Positions 1 through 8,511 of a stretch of DNA of 38,410 nt are shown in pieces. The notes below the pieces were generated by a model. The model had not been told where the DNA came from. It saw nothing but the letters and a program-made list of their open reading frames with translations, and did no database searches. The translations under genes were made by a program, and so were the position numbers. This DNA is from Candidatus Dormiibacterota bacterium (lineage in GTDB: Bacteria; Chloroflexota; Dormibacteria; Aeolococcales; Bog-877): the NCBI GenBank assembly GCA_027313505.1, contig DAHVDN010000002.1:15855-54264 (forward strand), read 5' to 3'. Within the stretch, counting starts at the first letter, position 1. The number at the start of each line of letters is the position of its first letter.

Positions 1-273
1 GGTGCTACAACTCCAGGCGCCGATTGGGAGGTCGGTCAGAGCGGGGTGAAGAGGATGTCCCAACAACCGTCCGTTCAGAAGGTCCTTGGTCCTGGCCGCC
101 GCTGGGCCGCCGGCCGCAAGTCCCCTCCCTACCAACTTCTGCAAGCCGTCAGCGACCGGGTCGAGGAAGCCCAACTGTTCCACGATTTGCTCGACAACCA
201 CCCTCTTCATGAAGTCCCCTCCTCCGGGAAGACCCGGCTGCACCGAACATCGGCCCTGGCTAACGGAAAATAG
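1..273 (+). CDS. Possible 3' end of an unidentified coding region
   Basis: Frame 1 is open from the first base to a TAG at 271-273. It could be the tail of a gene that starts before the window, or a 75-codon ORF from the ATG at 46. The translated middle, around LLQAVSDRVEEAQLFHD, looks helical and acidic, but I recognise no family. It ends 4 bases before the start of the response regulator at 278, so it could be the upstream member of that operon. No Shine-Dalgarno sequence supports the ATG at 46. It may equally be a chance open frame in GC-rich DNA. Confidence 0.2.
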   Translation, partial: GATTPGADWEVGQSGVKRMSQQPSVQKVLGPGRRWAAGRKSPPYQLLQAVSDRVEEAQLFHDLLDNHPLHEVPSSGKTRLHRTSALANGK

Positions 274-277
274 CGTA

Positions 278-973
278 ATGCTGGTGGTGATTTTGGAGTC
301 AGACCGAGATTACGCGGACCTCGCCGGGCACCTCCTCGCCCAGCTTCCGGGGCTGGACCCAGTGGTTGCGGCCACCCCTGATCAGCTGTGGCAGCGGGTA
401 CGCAGCGATGCTCCTGCCGCCATATTCGCGGACCGGGCGTTGCTGCGCGGGGTGAGTGGCGTGGAGTCAGTTCGCAGCATGTCGACCGCGCCGCTGGTGG
501 TCGCCAGCCCCGAGCTCCAAGAGGCTGCCGCCCTGATGGAGGCCGGGGCCGATTACGTGCTTCCCAAACCCTATCCGCCGGCGATTCTCAAGGCGACCTT
601 CAAGGCGATTTTTCGCCGTCGCCAGTCGGAGCGTCGCGGCGCCGGGCGGGTCATAGAGGTCGGCCGACTTCTGGTTGACCCGTCCCACCGATCCGCTCTA
701 ATTAACGGGAGAGGCCACCCATTGAGCCCGCGGGAGGCGGATCTGCTCGAGTATCTGGCGGTGAACTCTGGACTGGTGCTCTCCCGGGATCAGATCATCG
801 AAGGGGCCTGGGGCGGAGACCCAAAGTCCACCTCCGCTGCGGTCACCATGTGCATCCACCGGCTCAGGCAGAAGCTCGAAGTTGATCCGAGTCGGCCCCG
901 ACTACTGCTCACCCATCGGAACGGCGGCTACACCCTCCAGCCGACCACGTTGCCCTTGGGTCCTCTGCCGTGA
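278..973 (+). CDS. OmpR/PhoB-type response regulator
   Basis: A 231-residue two-component response regulator with an N-terminal receiver domain and a C-terminal winged-helix DNA-binding domain. In the receiver the acidic pocket is E7/D9, the likely phospho-acceptor is D52 (IFADR), the switch serine is S77 and the conserved lysine is K97 (LPKPY). The C-terminal half, from about residue 130, has the OmpR/PhoB pattern LSPREADLLEYL, a recognition helix around VTMCIHRLRQKLE, and the wing ending HRNGGYTL. The frame is open upstream to 86, but the ATG at 278 starts directly at the receiver beta strand, so I take it as the start. No histidine kinase is in the window. The stop overlaps the start of the HpnA-like epimerase (GTGA), so it may be co-transcribed with hopanoid genes, but its targets are unknown. 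Confidence 0.9.
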   Translation: MLVVILESDRDYADLAGHLLAQLPGLDPVVAATPDQLWQRVRSDAPAAIFADRALLRGVSGVESVRSMSTAPLVVASPELQEAAALMEAGADYVLPKPYPPAILKATFKAIFRRRQSERRGAGRVIEVGRLLVDPSHRSALINGRGHPLSPREADLLEYLAVNSGLVLSRDQIIEGAWGGDPKSTSAAVTMCIHRLRQKLEVDPSRPRLLLTHRNGGYTLQPTTLPLGPLP

Positions 974-1986
974 CCTCGGCTCCGCATCTACAAAAGGGTG
1001 TCGTCCTGGTCACGGGTGGTTCCGGCTTCGTTGGTAAGGCGGTGGTCAGGTCCCTCCTCAGCGGTGGGTACCAGCCTCGGATCCTGGCACGAAAGCCGAC
1101 CGGTCTTGGGGCCGCCGACCCCGTGCAGGTCGTGATTGGGGACATCGACGACCTGTCCTCCCTAGAGGGCGCGGTCCGAGGATGCCAGGCCGTCATCCAC
1201 TGCGCGGCCGACTACCGTCTGGCTCTGGTCCCCTGTGACGCCGCCGCCATGATCCGCACCAACCTGGGTGGAACCCTCAACCTGCTCCTTGCCGCTCGCC
1301 GAGCCGGGGTTGGGCGGGTGGTTCACTGCAGCACGGTGGGCACTCTCGCTTTCGACAAATCAGGAGTGCCCTGCACGGAATTGGACAGGGAGACGGACGC
1401 GTCGAAGCTCGCCGGACCATACAAGCGTTCCAAGTGGGCTGCAGAACAGCTCGCCCTTGGCTGGTCGGAGCCACAGGTGGTGATCGTCCAGCCCAGCACC
1501 CCGGTCGGCTCGGGCGACCTCCGTCCGACTCCCACGGGAGCGACCATCCGAGACTTTCTGCGCGGCCGAATCCCCGCGGTCATCGACACCGGCCTCAATT
1601 TGGTGGATGTGGAGGCCGTCGGCGCTGGCCACGTGCTGGCTTTGGAGCGGGGGGTCCCAGGGCGCAGTTACATCCTGGGGGACCAGAATCTCACCTTGGA
1701 AGAGCTGCTCGGTCGAATCGCTTCGCTGGCCGGGGTCGCTCCTCCGCGGTGGCGGGTCCCGCTGGGTGCCGCATATCTTGCGGCCGTCGCCAGCGAGGCT
1801 GCGGCAAGGCTGCTTCGGCGTCCGCCCGCGATCTCCCTGACCTCGGTGAGGATGGCGTCCCACCCGATGTGGGTCGACTCGCGGCGCGCCAGGACGGAGC
1901 TGGATTGGTCGCCGGGAAATCTTGCCCGCGCCCTCTCTGAGGCCGTCGCCGAATTCTCCGATTCCTCACATCCTGTGGTCGGCTGA
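970..1986 (+). CDS. hpnA: HpnA-type hopanoid-associated NAD-dependent sugar epimerase/dehydratase
   Basis: A 338-residue extended short-chain dehydrogenase. The nucleotide-binding motif VTGGSGFVG lies at residues 14-22, and the catalytic YxxxK is Y151/K155 in GPYKRSK. Several stretches are characteristic of the hopanoid-associated subgroup rather than of general epimerases: HCAADYRL, QPSTPVGSGDLRPTPTG, VIDTGLNLVDVEAVGAGH and SYILGDQNLTLEELL. In other bacteria hpnA lies in hopanoid clusters and is linked to side-chain modification, though its exact substrate is not settled. The GTG start at 970 overlaps the response regulator stop by 4 nt, which suggests translational coupling. The next gene follows at once on the same strand, and the hpnCDE/shc operon faces it. 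Confidence 0.9.
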   Translation: MTSAPHLQKGVVLVTGGSGFVGKAVVRSLLSGGYQPRILARKPTGLGAADPVQVVIGDIDDLSSLEGAVRGCQAVIHCAADYRLALVPCDAAAMIRTNLGGTLNLLLAARRAGVGRVVHCSTVGTLAFDKSGVPCTELDRETDASKLAGPYKRSKWAAEQLALGWSEPQVVIVQPSTPVGSGDLRPTPTGATIRDFLRGRIPAVIDTGLNLVDVEAVGAGHVLALERGVPGRSYILGDQNLTLEELLGRIASLAGVAPPRWRVPLGAAYLAAVASEAAARLLRRPPAISLTSVRMASHPMWVDSRRARTELDWSPGNLARALSEAVAEFSDSSHPVVG

Positions 1987-1987
1987 C

Positions 1988-3409
1988 TTGCCCGACTGGA
2001 TACTGCCGCTGGCGGGGCGCTGGTACTCGTTCCTCCCTTGGCTGGTGGTGAGTGCCACAGTCTGGAGGCTCTACGGGTGGCGTCGGGCGGCCCTGCTGCT
2101 GGTTGGAGGATGGGCAATCGCCTTCGCTGCCGAGTGGGGTTCTACAGCCGGGCCGGGCATCCCATTTGGAGTCTACCGGTATCGCTCCGGGGGACTCTCC
2201 CACGACTGGCGCGTTCTCGGAGTTCCCCTCTTTGACAGTCTGAGCTTCACCTGGCTCGCCTTCTGTGCATTCACCCTGCTCGGCCACCTGGGTGTTCGCG
2301 GCTACCGGCGAGTTCTCCTGGGAGCGGTGGCGATGGTGGCCCTCGATGTGGTGGTCGATCCGGTCGCCCTTCGTGGGGCTCACTGGTTTCTCGGTTCGAT
2401 CTACTCATACCCGCCGGGGAGAGGGGTCTGGTTTGGAGTGACCCTGCTCAACTACGTTGGTTGGCTGGCGGTGGGATTGGCACTTCAGCTCTGGCTCCTG
2501 CTCTCCCTGGGGAACGCTCACAAAGCCGGGAAGGCGGCGGTCGTCATCAGCGGTGGGCTGCTTTTGGCAGTCGTTGCCCAGAGCACGGTCCTGGCGGTGC
2601 TGCTCGGGGTGGCGCCAGCTGCCCTGGCCTGCCTGGCGCTACTTGCCCTGGTGGCTGTCGCTGCGTGGCAGACCAGGCCCGTATGGTCGGCCCTCTCAGC
2701 CACACCCCTCATCATCGCCTGCGCTCTGAGCGCTGAGGGCAGGGCCGCCCGCGCCGCCGTGCCTGGGCGCTGGCTCAGAGCGCCAGCTCGTGGGCAGTCC
2801 CGGTGGCGGCACTCCAGCCAGCCGATCGAGGTGTGGGAGACAGGAATTGGGCCAGATGCCGCTCGGTTCGCAGCTGACTCCGCAATCACCGGTACGTCAG
2901 TGGTCGTGGCCGGCGTGGCCGGCGCCTGCGGTCCGGGATGGGAGCTCGGGGACACAGGTGTCTGCGAGTCGGTGTTGACCGGGAAGCTGAGCTGGGTGGG
3001 CCTTGACCAGTCACTGGTCAGCCGGCTGATTGCCGCGAGGGTGGGCCGCAGGTGCAGGATGGCCACGGTTGCAGCGGTGGCGGACGAGGGGTCGGAGCGG
3101 CGCAGGCTGCTGGAGCTCGGGATCCAGCTAGTCGAGATGGAAACCGCCGCCTGGGCCGAAACCCCGGGGCTCTCCGTTGCCGGCGTTCGGGTGGTGCTGG
3201 ACACACCGGAGCACCCCCTTGGAGCCGCGGTTCAGCTGCTGTCCCTCGGCGCGCGTCGCCCCAGTTGGACTAAGACTCTGCGGCTGCTGGTCCGAAGGCC
3301 TGGCATTGTCGGCGAACTCTTGAAAACCGGAGCTCGTCAACGGGAGGCGCTCAGGTCGCTCAAAGTGGCGGTTGCGGGGGTGGCCGACTGCCTCCTGAGC
3401 CAGCCCTAG
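1988..3409 (+). CDS. Fusion: CruF-like membrane domain + HpnG-like nucleoside phosphorylase domain
   Basis: A two-domain protein. The first roughly 260 residues are strongly hydrophobic and match the CruF/DUF422 carotenoid hydratase family: AEWGSTAGPGIPFGVYRY, a central DVVVDPVALRGAHWF, and NYVGWLAVGLAL. The rest, from about 2810, resembles the HpnG/MTA-nucleosidase-like phosphorylase fold: ETGIGPDAARFAA, VVAGVAGACGP, a METAAWA motif with the ribose-binding glutamate, and an RVVLDTP aspartate strand. HpnG removes adenine from adenosylhopane during bacteriohopanetetrol side-chain synthesis; CruF-type enzymes hydrate C50 or related carotenoids. The frame is open to a TTG at 1922 inside hpnA. 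I prefer the TTG at 1988, which follows the hpnA stop by one base; neither has a good ribosome site. No stop separates the domains. Domain identities are fairly firm, the combined function is not. Confidence 0.8.
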   Translation: MPDWILPLAGRWYSFLPWLVVSATVWRLYGWRRAALLLVGGWAIAFAAEWGSTAGPGIPFGVYRYRSGGLSHDWRVLGVPLFDSLSFTWLAFCAFTLLGHLGVRGYRRVLLGAVAMVALDVVVDPVALRGAHWFLGSIYSYPPGRGVWFGVTLLNYVGWLAVGLALQLWLLLSLGNAHKAGKAAVVISGGLLLAVVAQSTVLAVLLGVAPAALACLALLALVAVAAWQTRPVWSALSATPLIIACALSAEGRAARAAVPGRWLRAPARGQSRWRHSSQPIEVWETGIGPDAARFAADSAITGTSVVVAGVAGACGPGWELGDTGVCESVLTGKLSWVGLDQSLVSRLIAARVGRRCRMATVAAVADEGSERRRLLELGIQLVEMETAAWAETPGLSVAGVRVVLDTPEHPLGAAVQLLSLGARRPSWTKTLRLLVRRPGIVGELLKTGARQREALRSLKVAVAGVADCLLSQP

Positions 3410-3452
3410 GGGCAGGGGCCGGGCAGCATGAGCTCTGTCCTGATCGCCGTTC

Positions 3453-4802
3453 CTATCCCAGCGCGGCCGCTGCGGCATTCCCGCTGCGGACCGCTCCCTC
3501 CATCGTCGCCGGCCAGCCGGTTTTGGTCCAGCTGCCCGCCAGAAAGACCCCCTGGACCGAGCTGACGGGTCCCGGCCGGGAAGCGGCCGACCCAGGAACG
3601 GGAGCGAAGGTGGCATGCGCTTCCCGGGTGACCCGGGACGACCTCAGATGGGTTCGCGCCGCCGCCGGAAAAGTGGTGCGGCATAAACTCCACATCCGCT
3701 CCACCAAGGCGTCCTCCGCCACCGCCACCCATGCCTCCGCAGCCGACAGTGAGATCGCCGAATGAAACAGGCCGGGATCACCACCCCCCTCCGAGCTCAG
3801 CGCTGACCTGTCGAACAACCATTGCAGGGGTGAGTCTGGGACCACCACCACAGGGGCGGGAAGGAATGGTCGATCGGTGAAGAGGTGGACGTTAACGATC
3901 GGGGAATCGGGGAGATCAGCGGCACGCTTCAGCGCAGGATCGTTCACTCCGGCCCCTTCCAGGAGTCGGTGGGCGTGCCTTGCCGACGTCGCCAGCACCA
4001 GTCGGTCCGCCGCGACTGATCCGCCACCGGCTTCACTGGCCACCACCTTCCCCTCATCGTCGAATCTGAGGGCGGCGGCCCGGAATCGCAGCCTGACAGC
4101 GACCCCGGCCATTCGGAGGGCGCGCTCCGCGGGGCCGCTCAGCCAGCTGGTGAGGTCCGTTCCAGGGACCCTAAGCGCGGCACCCTGGGAGGATCTCAGC
4201 AGCCCTTCGGCGATCACTTGGGCGGCCGTGGCGGCGCTGCATTTCTCCAGACTCACATTGCAGGCGGCAACCAGAAATGGGTCCCAGAGCCGGGCGATCA
4301 TCTTCGGGCTCTGGCCGAGGCTCTGCAACCATCCGAGAGCCGGCACCGAGTCCAGCTCCTCAACCGACCAGGACCGCAGCGCCCCAGCCACGCGGGACGC
4401 TGCCGGCAGCGCTGACACTCCCAGCCCCGGCCACATCCCGAGGACGGGGAGAAGGTGAAGTGGGGCGGGGAGAGGCGCCGCACCAAGGCCACGGCTGACG
4501 GCCGTCGCTCGGTCAACCACCTGCAGCCCCAGGCGCCGCTGGCGCAGGGCGGGGCGGACGTTCAGCCGACCTAGTAGCGCCTCGAGAGATGAGCAGCACC
4601 CAAGGTATACGTGCTGTCCCGTGTCGACGCGACCCATCAGTGGGTCGGGAACTGATCGACACAAGCCTCCCAACTGCCCGGAGCGTTCAATCAGTTGGAC
4701 TTGGTGTCCAGCGTCCGAGAGCTTGAGCGCGCAGCTGACTCCCGCCAGCCCACCGCCGATGACCAGAACCGTCCCACGGCCGCCCCGGCCCATGTCTTTC
4801 AA
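3453..4802 (-). CDS. hpnE: HpnE, squalene-associated FAD-dependent desaturase
   Basis: A 449-residue flavin-dependent amine-oxidase/phytoene-desaturase-type protein. The N-terminal dinucleotide-binding motif VLVIGGGLAGVSCALKL is followed by the acidic end of beta-2 (LIERSGQLGG). The C-terminal FAD signature GVFLAGSWTKTGWPATMEGAVRSG is typical of the HpnE subgroup. In the HpnC-HpnD-HpnE route it reduces hydroxysqualene to squalene. The ATG at 4802 overlaps the hpnD stop by 4 nt; a second ATG lies three codons later. It is the last gene of the minus-strand hopanoid operon and converges with the CruF-HpnG gene across 43 bases. I see no obvious terminator in that gap. Confidence 0.93.
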   Translation of the reverse strand: MKDMGRGGRGTVLVIGGGLAGVSCALKLSDAGHQVQLIERSGQLGGLCRSVPDPLMGRVDTGQHVYLGCCSSLEALLGRLNVRPALRQRRLGLQVVDRATAVSRGLGAAPLPAPLHLLPVLGMWPGLGVSALPAASRVAGALRSWSVEELDSVPALGWLQSLGQSPKMIARLWDPFLVAACNVSLEKCSAATAAQVIAEGLLRSSQGAALRVPGTDLTSWLSGPAERALRMAGVAVRLRFRAAALRFDDEGKVVASEAGGGSVAADRLVLATSARHAHRLLEGAGVNDPALKRAADLPDSPIVNVHLFTDRPFLPAPVVVVPDSPLQWLFDRSALSSEGGGDPGLFHSAISLSAAEAWVAVAEDALVERMWSLCRTTFPAAARTHLRSSRVTREAHATFAPVPGSAASRPGPVSSVQGVFLAGSWTKTGWPATMEGAVRSGNAAAAALG

Positions 4803-5674
4803 GTGGTGAGTGTTGCGCGCAGCCAGGCGCCCATCGCCAGACCGACCTTGCGGGAGGGGGAGAGAGACACTCGGGATGACTGGACATCGAAGTCCCGCCT
4901 TCTGATCTCACTTAGGAGCCGCTGGTAGAGCGCGGCGAGGGCAGCCGGACATCCGCGGGCGTCCCGGTCCACCAGCTCAACCAACCGGAGCCCCTCACGG
5001 AAGTGTGCGGCGGCTCGGTCCACCTGCAGCGCCATCAGGGCACGGTAGCCACCTGCTCGAGGACCGTCCAACCCCAGCCCCAGGTCCGATGGGGTGAGCG
5101 AAAAGCGTTCGAGTTCGTCCAACGGCAGGTAGCAGCGGCCGTTGCCCAGGTCCTCTGCGAGGTCCCGGAGGATATTTGTCAGCTGCATCGCCTCTCCCAG
5201 GCTTACCGCGTAGATCTCCACCTCGGCGGAGCTGTACCCGAAGATGCGTGCGCTGAGCAACCCCACCGCGCCGGCGACCCCGTAGCTGTAGCGCTTCAGA
5301 TCCGCCTCGTTCCTGATTGTGAGCGGAGCGCAGTCGAGCGCGCAGCCGTCTATCACCTCATTTAGGTTCTTGGGATCGAGGTCGAATTTGGAGACCGAGT
5401 CCGCGAGAATCATCCAGCCAGGGTCGGAGGGATGACCGGCCAGGGCGGCCTGTAAGGAGGCACGGTAGGCCTCCAGTAGGCGCTGCCTTAGGCTGGCGGC
5501 CCCTGGGCCGTCGGCGATGTCATCGGCCCCGCGGCAGAAACGGTAGACGGCGTGCAGCGCGCGACGCTTGCGAGCTGGGAGCAGCTGAAAGGCGTAGTAG
5601 AAATTGGCTGCCGAACGGCGTACCTCCCGAGCACAGCGGCGGTAGGCGACGGTCAGATCGTCGTCGGCGGTCAC
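4799..5674 (-). CDS. hpnD: HpnD, presqualene diphosphate synthase
   Basis: A 291-residue squalene/phytoene synthase family enzyme. The first aspartate-rich motif is D51-D52-I-A-D55 (CRGADDIADG) and the second is DLAEDLGNGRCYLP, both of which bind the magnesium-diphosphate of the substrate. HpnD condenses two farnesyl diphosphates to presqualene diphosphate, the first step of the three-enzyme squalene route. It overlaps hpnC upstream and hpnE downstream by 4 nt each, so the three are probably translated together. Assignment as HpnD rather than HpnC rests on the NGRCYLP second motif, the NFYYAFQLLP start and the gene order. Confidence 0.92.
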   Translation of the reverse strand: MTADDDLTVAYRRCAREVRRSAANFYYAFQLLPARKRRALHAVYRFCRGADDIADGPGAASLRQRLLEAYRASLQAALAGHPSDPGWMILADSVSKFDLDPKNLNEVIDGCALDCAPLTIRNEADLKRYSYGVAGAVGLLSARIFGYSSAEVEIYAVSLGEAMQLTNILRDLAEDLGNGRCYLPLDELERFSLTPSDLGLGLDGPRAGGYRALMALQVDRAAAHFREGLRLVELVDRDARGCPAALAALYQRLLSEIRRRDFDVQSSRVSLSPSRKVGLAMGAWLRATLTT

Positions 5675-6549
5675 CGGCTCACGGGCGGCTCAGCGCTCCT
5701 CCAGGCGATCCCGGCGCGCACCAGGACACGCTGCCGCTCTCGCTTCGGGATTCTGGCCTTCTCCGTGAAGACCCGGTCCCCCGCGGCCACAACCGCATCG
5801 GTGGCCGCCAGCCCTGATAGAACGAAGGTTGCCATCTCGAGCCTCATAAGGCCGGGCACCTCGTGCACCAACGGCCAACCTTCCCGGAGCAGCCGCCTGG
5901 CCCTGCCCACCCCATGCATGACCGCCGCCCTGTTTCCCGGGGTGGGCCGGCCGGAGCCCCACTCATCCTCGGAGACACCGTGCTGTCTCAGCACCTCGAG
6001 CGGCAGGTAGCGGCGCCCCCTTTGCCGGTCGGAGGCGACGTCTTGCCACATGTTCGCCAGCTGAAGGCCGGTACAGATGGCGTCGGAATGGCCGATCCGA
6101 ACTGGGTCACTGATCCCTTCCAGCGCCAGCACCAGTTCTCCGACCGGGGTAGCCGAGAGGCTGCAATAGTTGTCCAATTCCTCCCAGGTGGCGTAGCGCT
6201 CGAGCTCCTGGTCTTGGAGGTTGGCGTCGATAAGCCGGGAGAAGCAGTCGGGGGCGAGGCGGAAACGACGGATGACCGGTTGCAGTCTCACGAAAACCGG
6301 GTGACTTGGCGTTCCCTGGAAGCAGGCGCGCAGCTCAGCTTGGCAGAGGGCCAGCTGTTCTCGGGGGTCGCCCAGCCGCTCGTCACCGATATCGTCAACC
6401 AAGCGGCAGAAGCCGTAGATGGCCGCCCTAGCCTCCCTCCGATTGGGTCGGAACAGCCAAGCGGCGATCGGGAAATTCTCCCGGGCGCGCGCTGCGGCCA
6501 GCTCTGAGTTGGAGTAGGTGGGCAGCTCCGCAGCGTTGGTGGCGTTCAC
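5671..6549 (-). CDS. hpnC: HpnC, hydroxysqualene synthase
   Basis: A 292-residue member of the squalene/phytoene synthase family. The HpnC hallmark ARENFPIAAWLF lies near residue 21, the first aspartate motif is D52-D53-I-G-D56 (CRLVDDIGDE), and the second is NMWQDVASDRQRGRRYLP. HpnC converts presqualene diphosphate to hydroxysqualene, which HpnE then reduces. The ATG at 6549 lies 6 bases after the shc stop, and the gene overlaps hpnD by 4 nt. Having both HpnC and HpnD paralogues next to HpnE supports the bacterial HpnCDE route to squalene rather than a single squalene synthase. Confidence 0.92.
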   Translation of the reverse strand: MNATNAAELPTYSNSELAAARARENFPIAAWLFRPNRREARAAIYGFCRLVDDIGDERLGDPREQLALCQAELRACFQGTPSHPVFVRLQPVIRRFRLAPDCFSRLIDANLQDQELERYATWEELDNYCSLSATPVGELVLALEGISDPVRIGHSDAICTGLQLANMWQDVASDRQRGRRYLPLEVLRQHGVSEDEWGSGRPTPGNRAAVMHGVGRARRLLREGWPLVHEVPGLMRLEMATFVLSGLAATDAVVAAGDRVFTEKARIPKRERQRVLVRAGIAWRSAEPPVSR

Positions 6550-6555
6550 CGCCGG

Positions 6556-8511
6556 CTACGACCCATCGGGGAGCGCGGCATCGGGGTTCACCACCCGCGC
6601 CAGCGCCATCACTGGAAAGATGGTCGCGTACATACCGTAGCGCAGATAGAACGCTCTCGGAAAGCCGGTCCCTGTGAAGAGCTGATCGGTCCATCCCCCG
6701 TCCTCTTCCTGATGGGCAACCAGCCAAGAGGTCGCCGCATCCGCGGCCGCGGCCAAAGAGCCGTCGCCATCCAGGTCACCTCCAGCCTGCAGGCTCGATT
6801 GGAGGGCCAGCAGGGCCCACGCCGTCTGGGACGGGGTGGGTTCGCCCCGACCGATATGGCTCCTGTCGTGGTAGGAGAGGACAGACTCCCCGAATCCACC
6901 ATCTGCTCCAAGGTGCCGCATCACCCATCGGCCCACCCTTGCCAGTCTCTCGCGGTCGGCACGCTCGCCGAGGGTGGCCAGGGCGGTGCCCACCGCGGCC
7001 CCTCCGTAGACATAGTTCACTCCCCACCTTCCGAAGTAGGCACCCTCATCCTCCTCGGCGCTTCGGAGCCAGGAGACAGCCCGCCACTTGGCCATGGCGA
7101 GGTCTCTACCTCCGCACCTGGTGAAGGCCTCGACGACGTGAGCTGTGACATCGGGGCACGGTGGGTCCAGGACCTCTCCAAAGTCTGAGATGGGAAGCCG
7201 CTCAACCCAGCTGCGGTTGTTGTCGACATCGAAGGCCGCATAGCCACCGTCCGAGCCCTGCATCGCCACCAGCCAGCGGAGGGCCCTGTTCATCGCCGCC
7301 CCTGCGGAAGTCCCATCGTCGCGGTGGTGGCCGGCGGCATCCAGGGCGCAGAGAACGACCGCGGTGTCATCGGTGTCCGGGTATTGATCGTTGTAGAACT
7401 CGAAGGGCCAGCCGCCAGGCGGCACGTTGGGGCGGTGCACCGCCCAATCACCCTTCTTCTGCACCTCGCGAGCGACCAGCCAGTCCACCGCTTTGCGCAC
7501 GCTCGGATCATTCCGGGGCATCCCGGCGTTGAGAAGAGCCCAAAGTGCGAGGGCAGTGTCCCAAACCGGTGACACACAGGCCTGGAGCCGGAAGCCCCGC
7601 TCATCCTGGATACCGAATGTCTCCAGCGCCTCCAGCCCTCTCTGGACCGGCGGGTCGGTGAGTCTGTGACCCCGTGCCACAAGTGCCATGAGGCCATAAA
7701 CCCACGGTGGTTGGATCCCAGCCCAGGAACCATCACGCTCCTGATGCTCCAGGATCCATCGCTCAGCCTCGCCCATGGCCAGCCGCCGCAGCCCGACCTT
7801 GGGCAGCTTTCCGTAGATCCTCACAAGACGCTCCACCGACCTCCAGGTAAGGGTGCCCGCGCTGGGGGTAGGAGGCCCGGGCGGGAGCTCACTGGCAGCG
7901 GGCAGAGCCAGGGGGAAGACCGTCTCCAGCGAGCGCAGGATCGCCAGCGGCACCGTGGTCGCCCGCGCCCATGAGGCGAGGTCGTAGATGCTTCCGATGC
8001 GATTCCCGGGTAGAAGGAGCCACTCTGGGGGCACGACGGGGAGGTCGCTCCAGGGCCAGAGCCCGGCCAGAGCCAGCCAGATCCGGGTGAATACCCGAGT
8101 CGCCCGTACACCTCCGTGGCTGGCGACGAATGCCAGGGCAGCAGCCACGGCTGGGTCGTCGGTCGCTAAACCGGCCGCCCTCATGGCGACGAACACCTCC
8201 GTTGTGATGCTCACATCGCCCTCCACCTCCGGGGCTATCGAGAAGCTGCCGTCGGCGTTCTGCTCCCCCCGGAGATAGCGAACGGCGGAGGCCTCCCGAC
8301 CGGGGTCGGCAACTCCCAGGAAACGCCTCATGAGCAGATATTCCGCGGTGATCGCGGCGTTGCTTTCCAGCTCTCCCATCCAGGAGCCGTCGGGACGCTG
8401 CTGGGAGAGCAGCTTGGCAACCGCGCGCTGGAGGTTGGGCGCTAGCTCTGGGCGGGGCCGTAGCCCGTCCCAGGCGGTCGGCTCAGACCTCAGGTCCAGC
8501 GTCAACTCCAC
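6556..8511 (-). CDS. shc: Squalene-hopene cyclase
   Basis: A 651-residue class II triterpene cyclase that folds squalene into hopene or hopanol at the membrane surface. The catalytic acid motif is D379-T-D381-D382 (YPDTDDTAV), close to the position known for the Alicyclobacillus enzyme. Several QW-type repeats are visible, for example QQRPDGSW near the start, EHQERDGSW, AMQGSDGGY, GADGGFGES and HQEEDGGW near the end. The length is normal for bacterial enzymes. Its start overlaps the upstream polyprenyl synthase stop by 10 nt, and hpnC follows 6 bases after its stop, so substrate-forming and cyclising enzymes share one transcript. An alternative oxidosqualene cyclase identity is unlikely given the hopanoid context. 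Confidence 0.96.
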   Translation of the reverse strand: MELTLDLRSEPTAWDGLRPRPELAPNLQRAVAKLLSQQRPDGSWMGELESNAAITAEYLLMRRFLGVADPGREASAVRYLRGEQNADGSFSIAPEVEGDVSITTEVFVAMRAAGLATDDPAVAAALAFVASHGGVRATRVFTRIWLALAGLWPWSDLPVVPPEWLLLPGNRIGSIYDLASWARATTVPLAILRSLETVFPLALPAASELPPGPPTPSAGTLTWRSVERLVRIYGKLPKVGLRRLAMGEAERWILEHQERDGSWAGIQPPWVYGLMALVARGHRLTDPPVQRGLEALETFGIQDERGFRLQACVSPVWDTALALWALLNAGMPRNDPSVRKAVDWLVAREVQKKGDWAVHRPNVPPGGWPFEFYNDQYPDTDDTAVVLCALDAAGHHRDDGTSAGAAMNRALRWLVAMQGSDGGYAAFDVDNNRSWVERLPISDFGEVLDPPCPDVTAHVVEAFTRCGGRDLAMAKWRAVSWLRSAEEDEGAYFGRWGVNYVYGGAAVGTALATLGERADRERLARVGRWVMRHLGADGGFGESVLSYHDRSHIGRGEPTPSQTAWALLALQSSLQAGGDLDGDGSLAAAADAATSWLVAHQEEDGGWTDQLFTGTGFPRAFYLRYGMYATIFPVMALARVVNPDAALPDGS

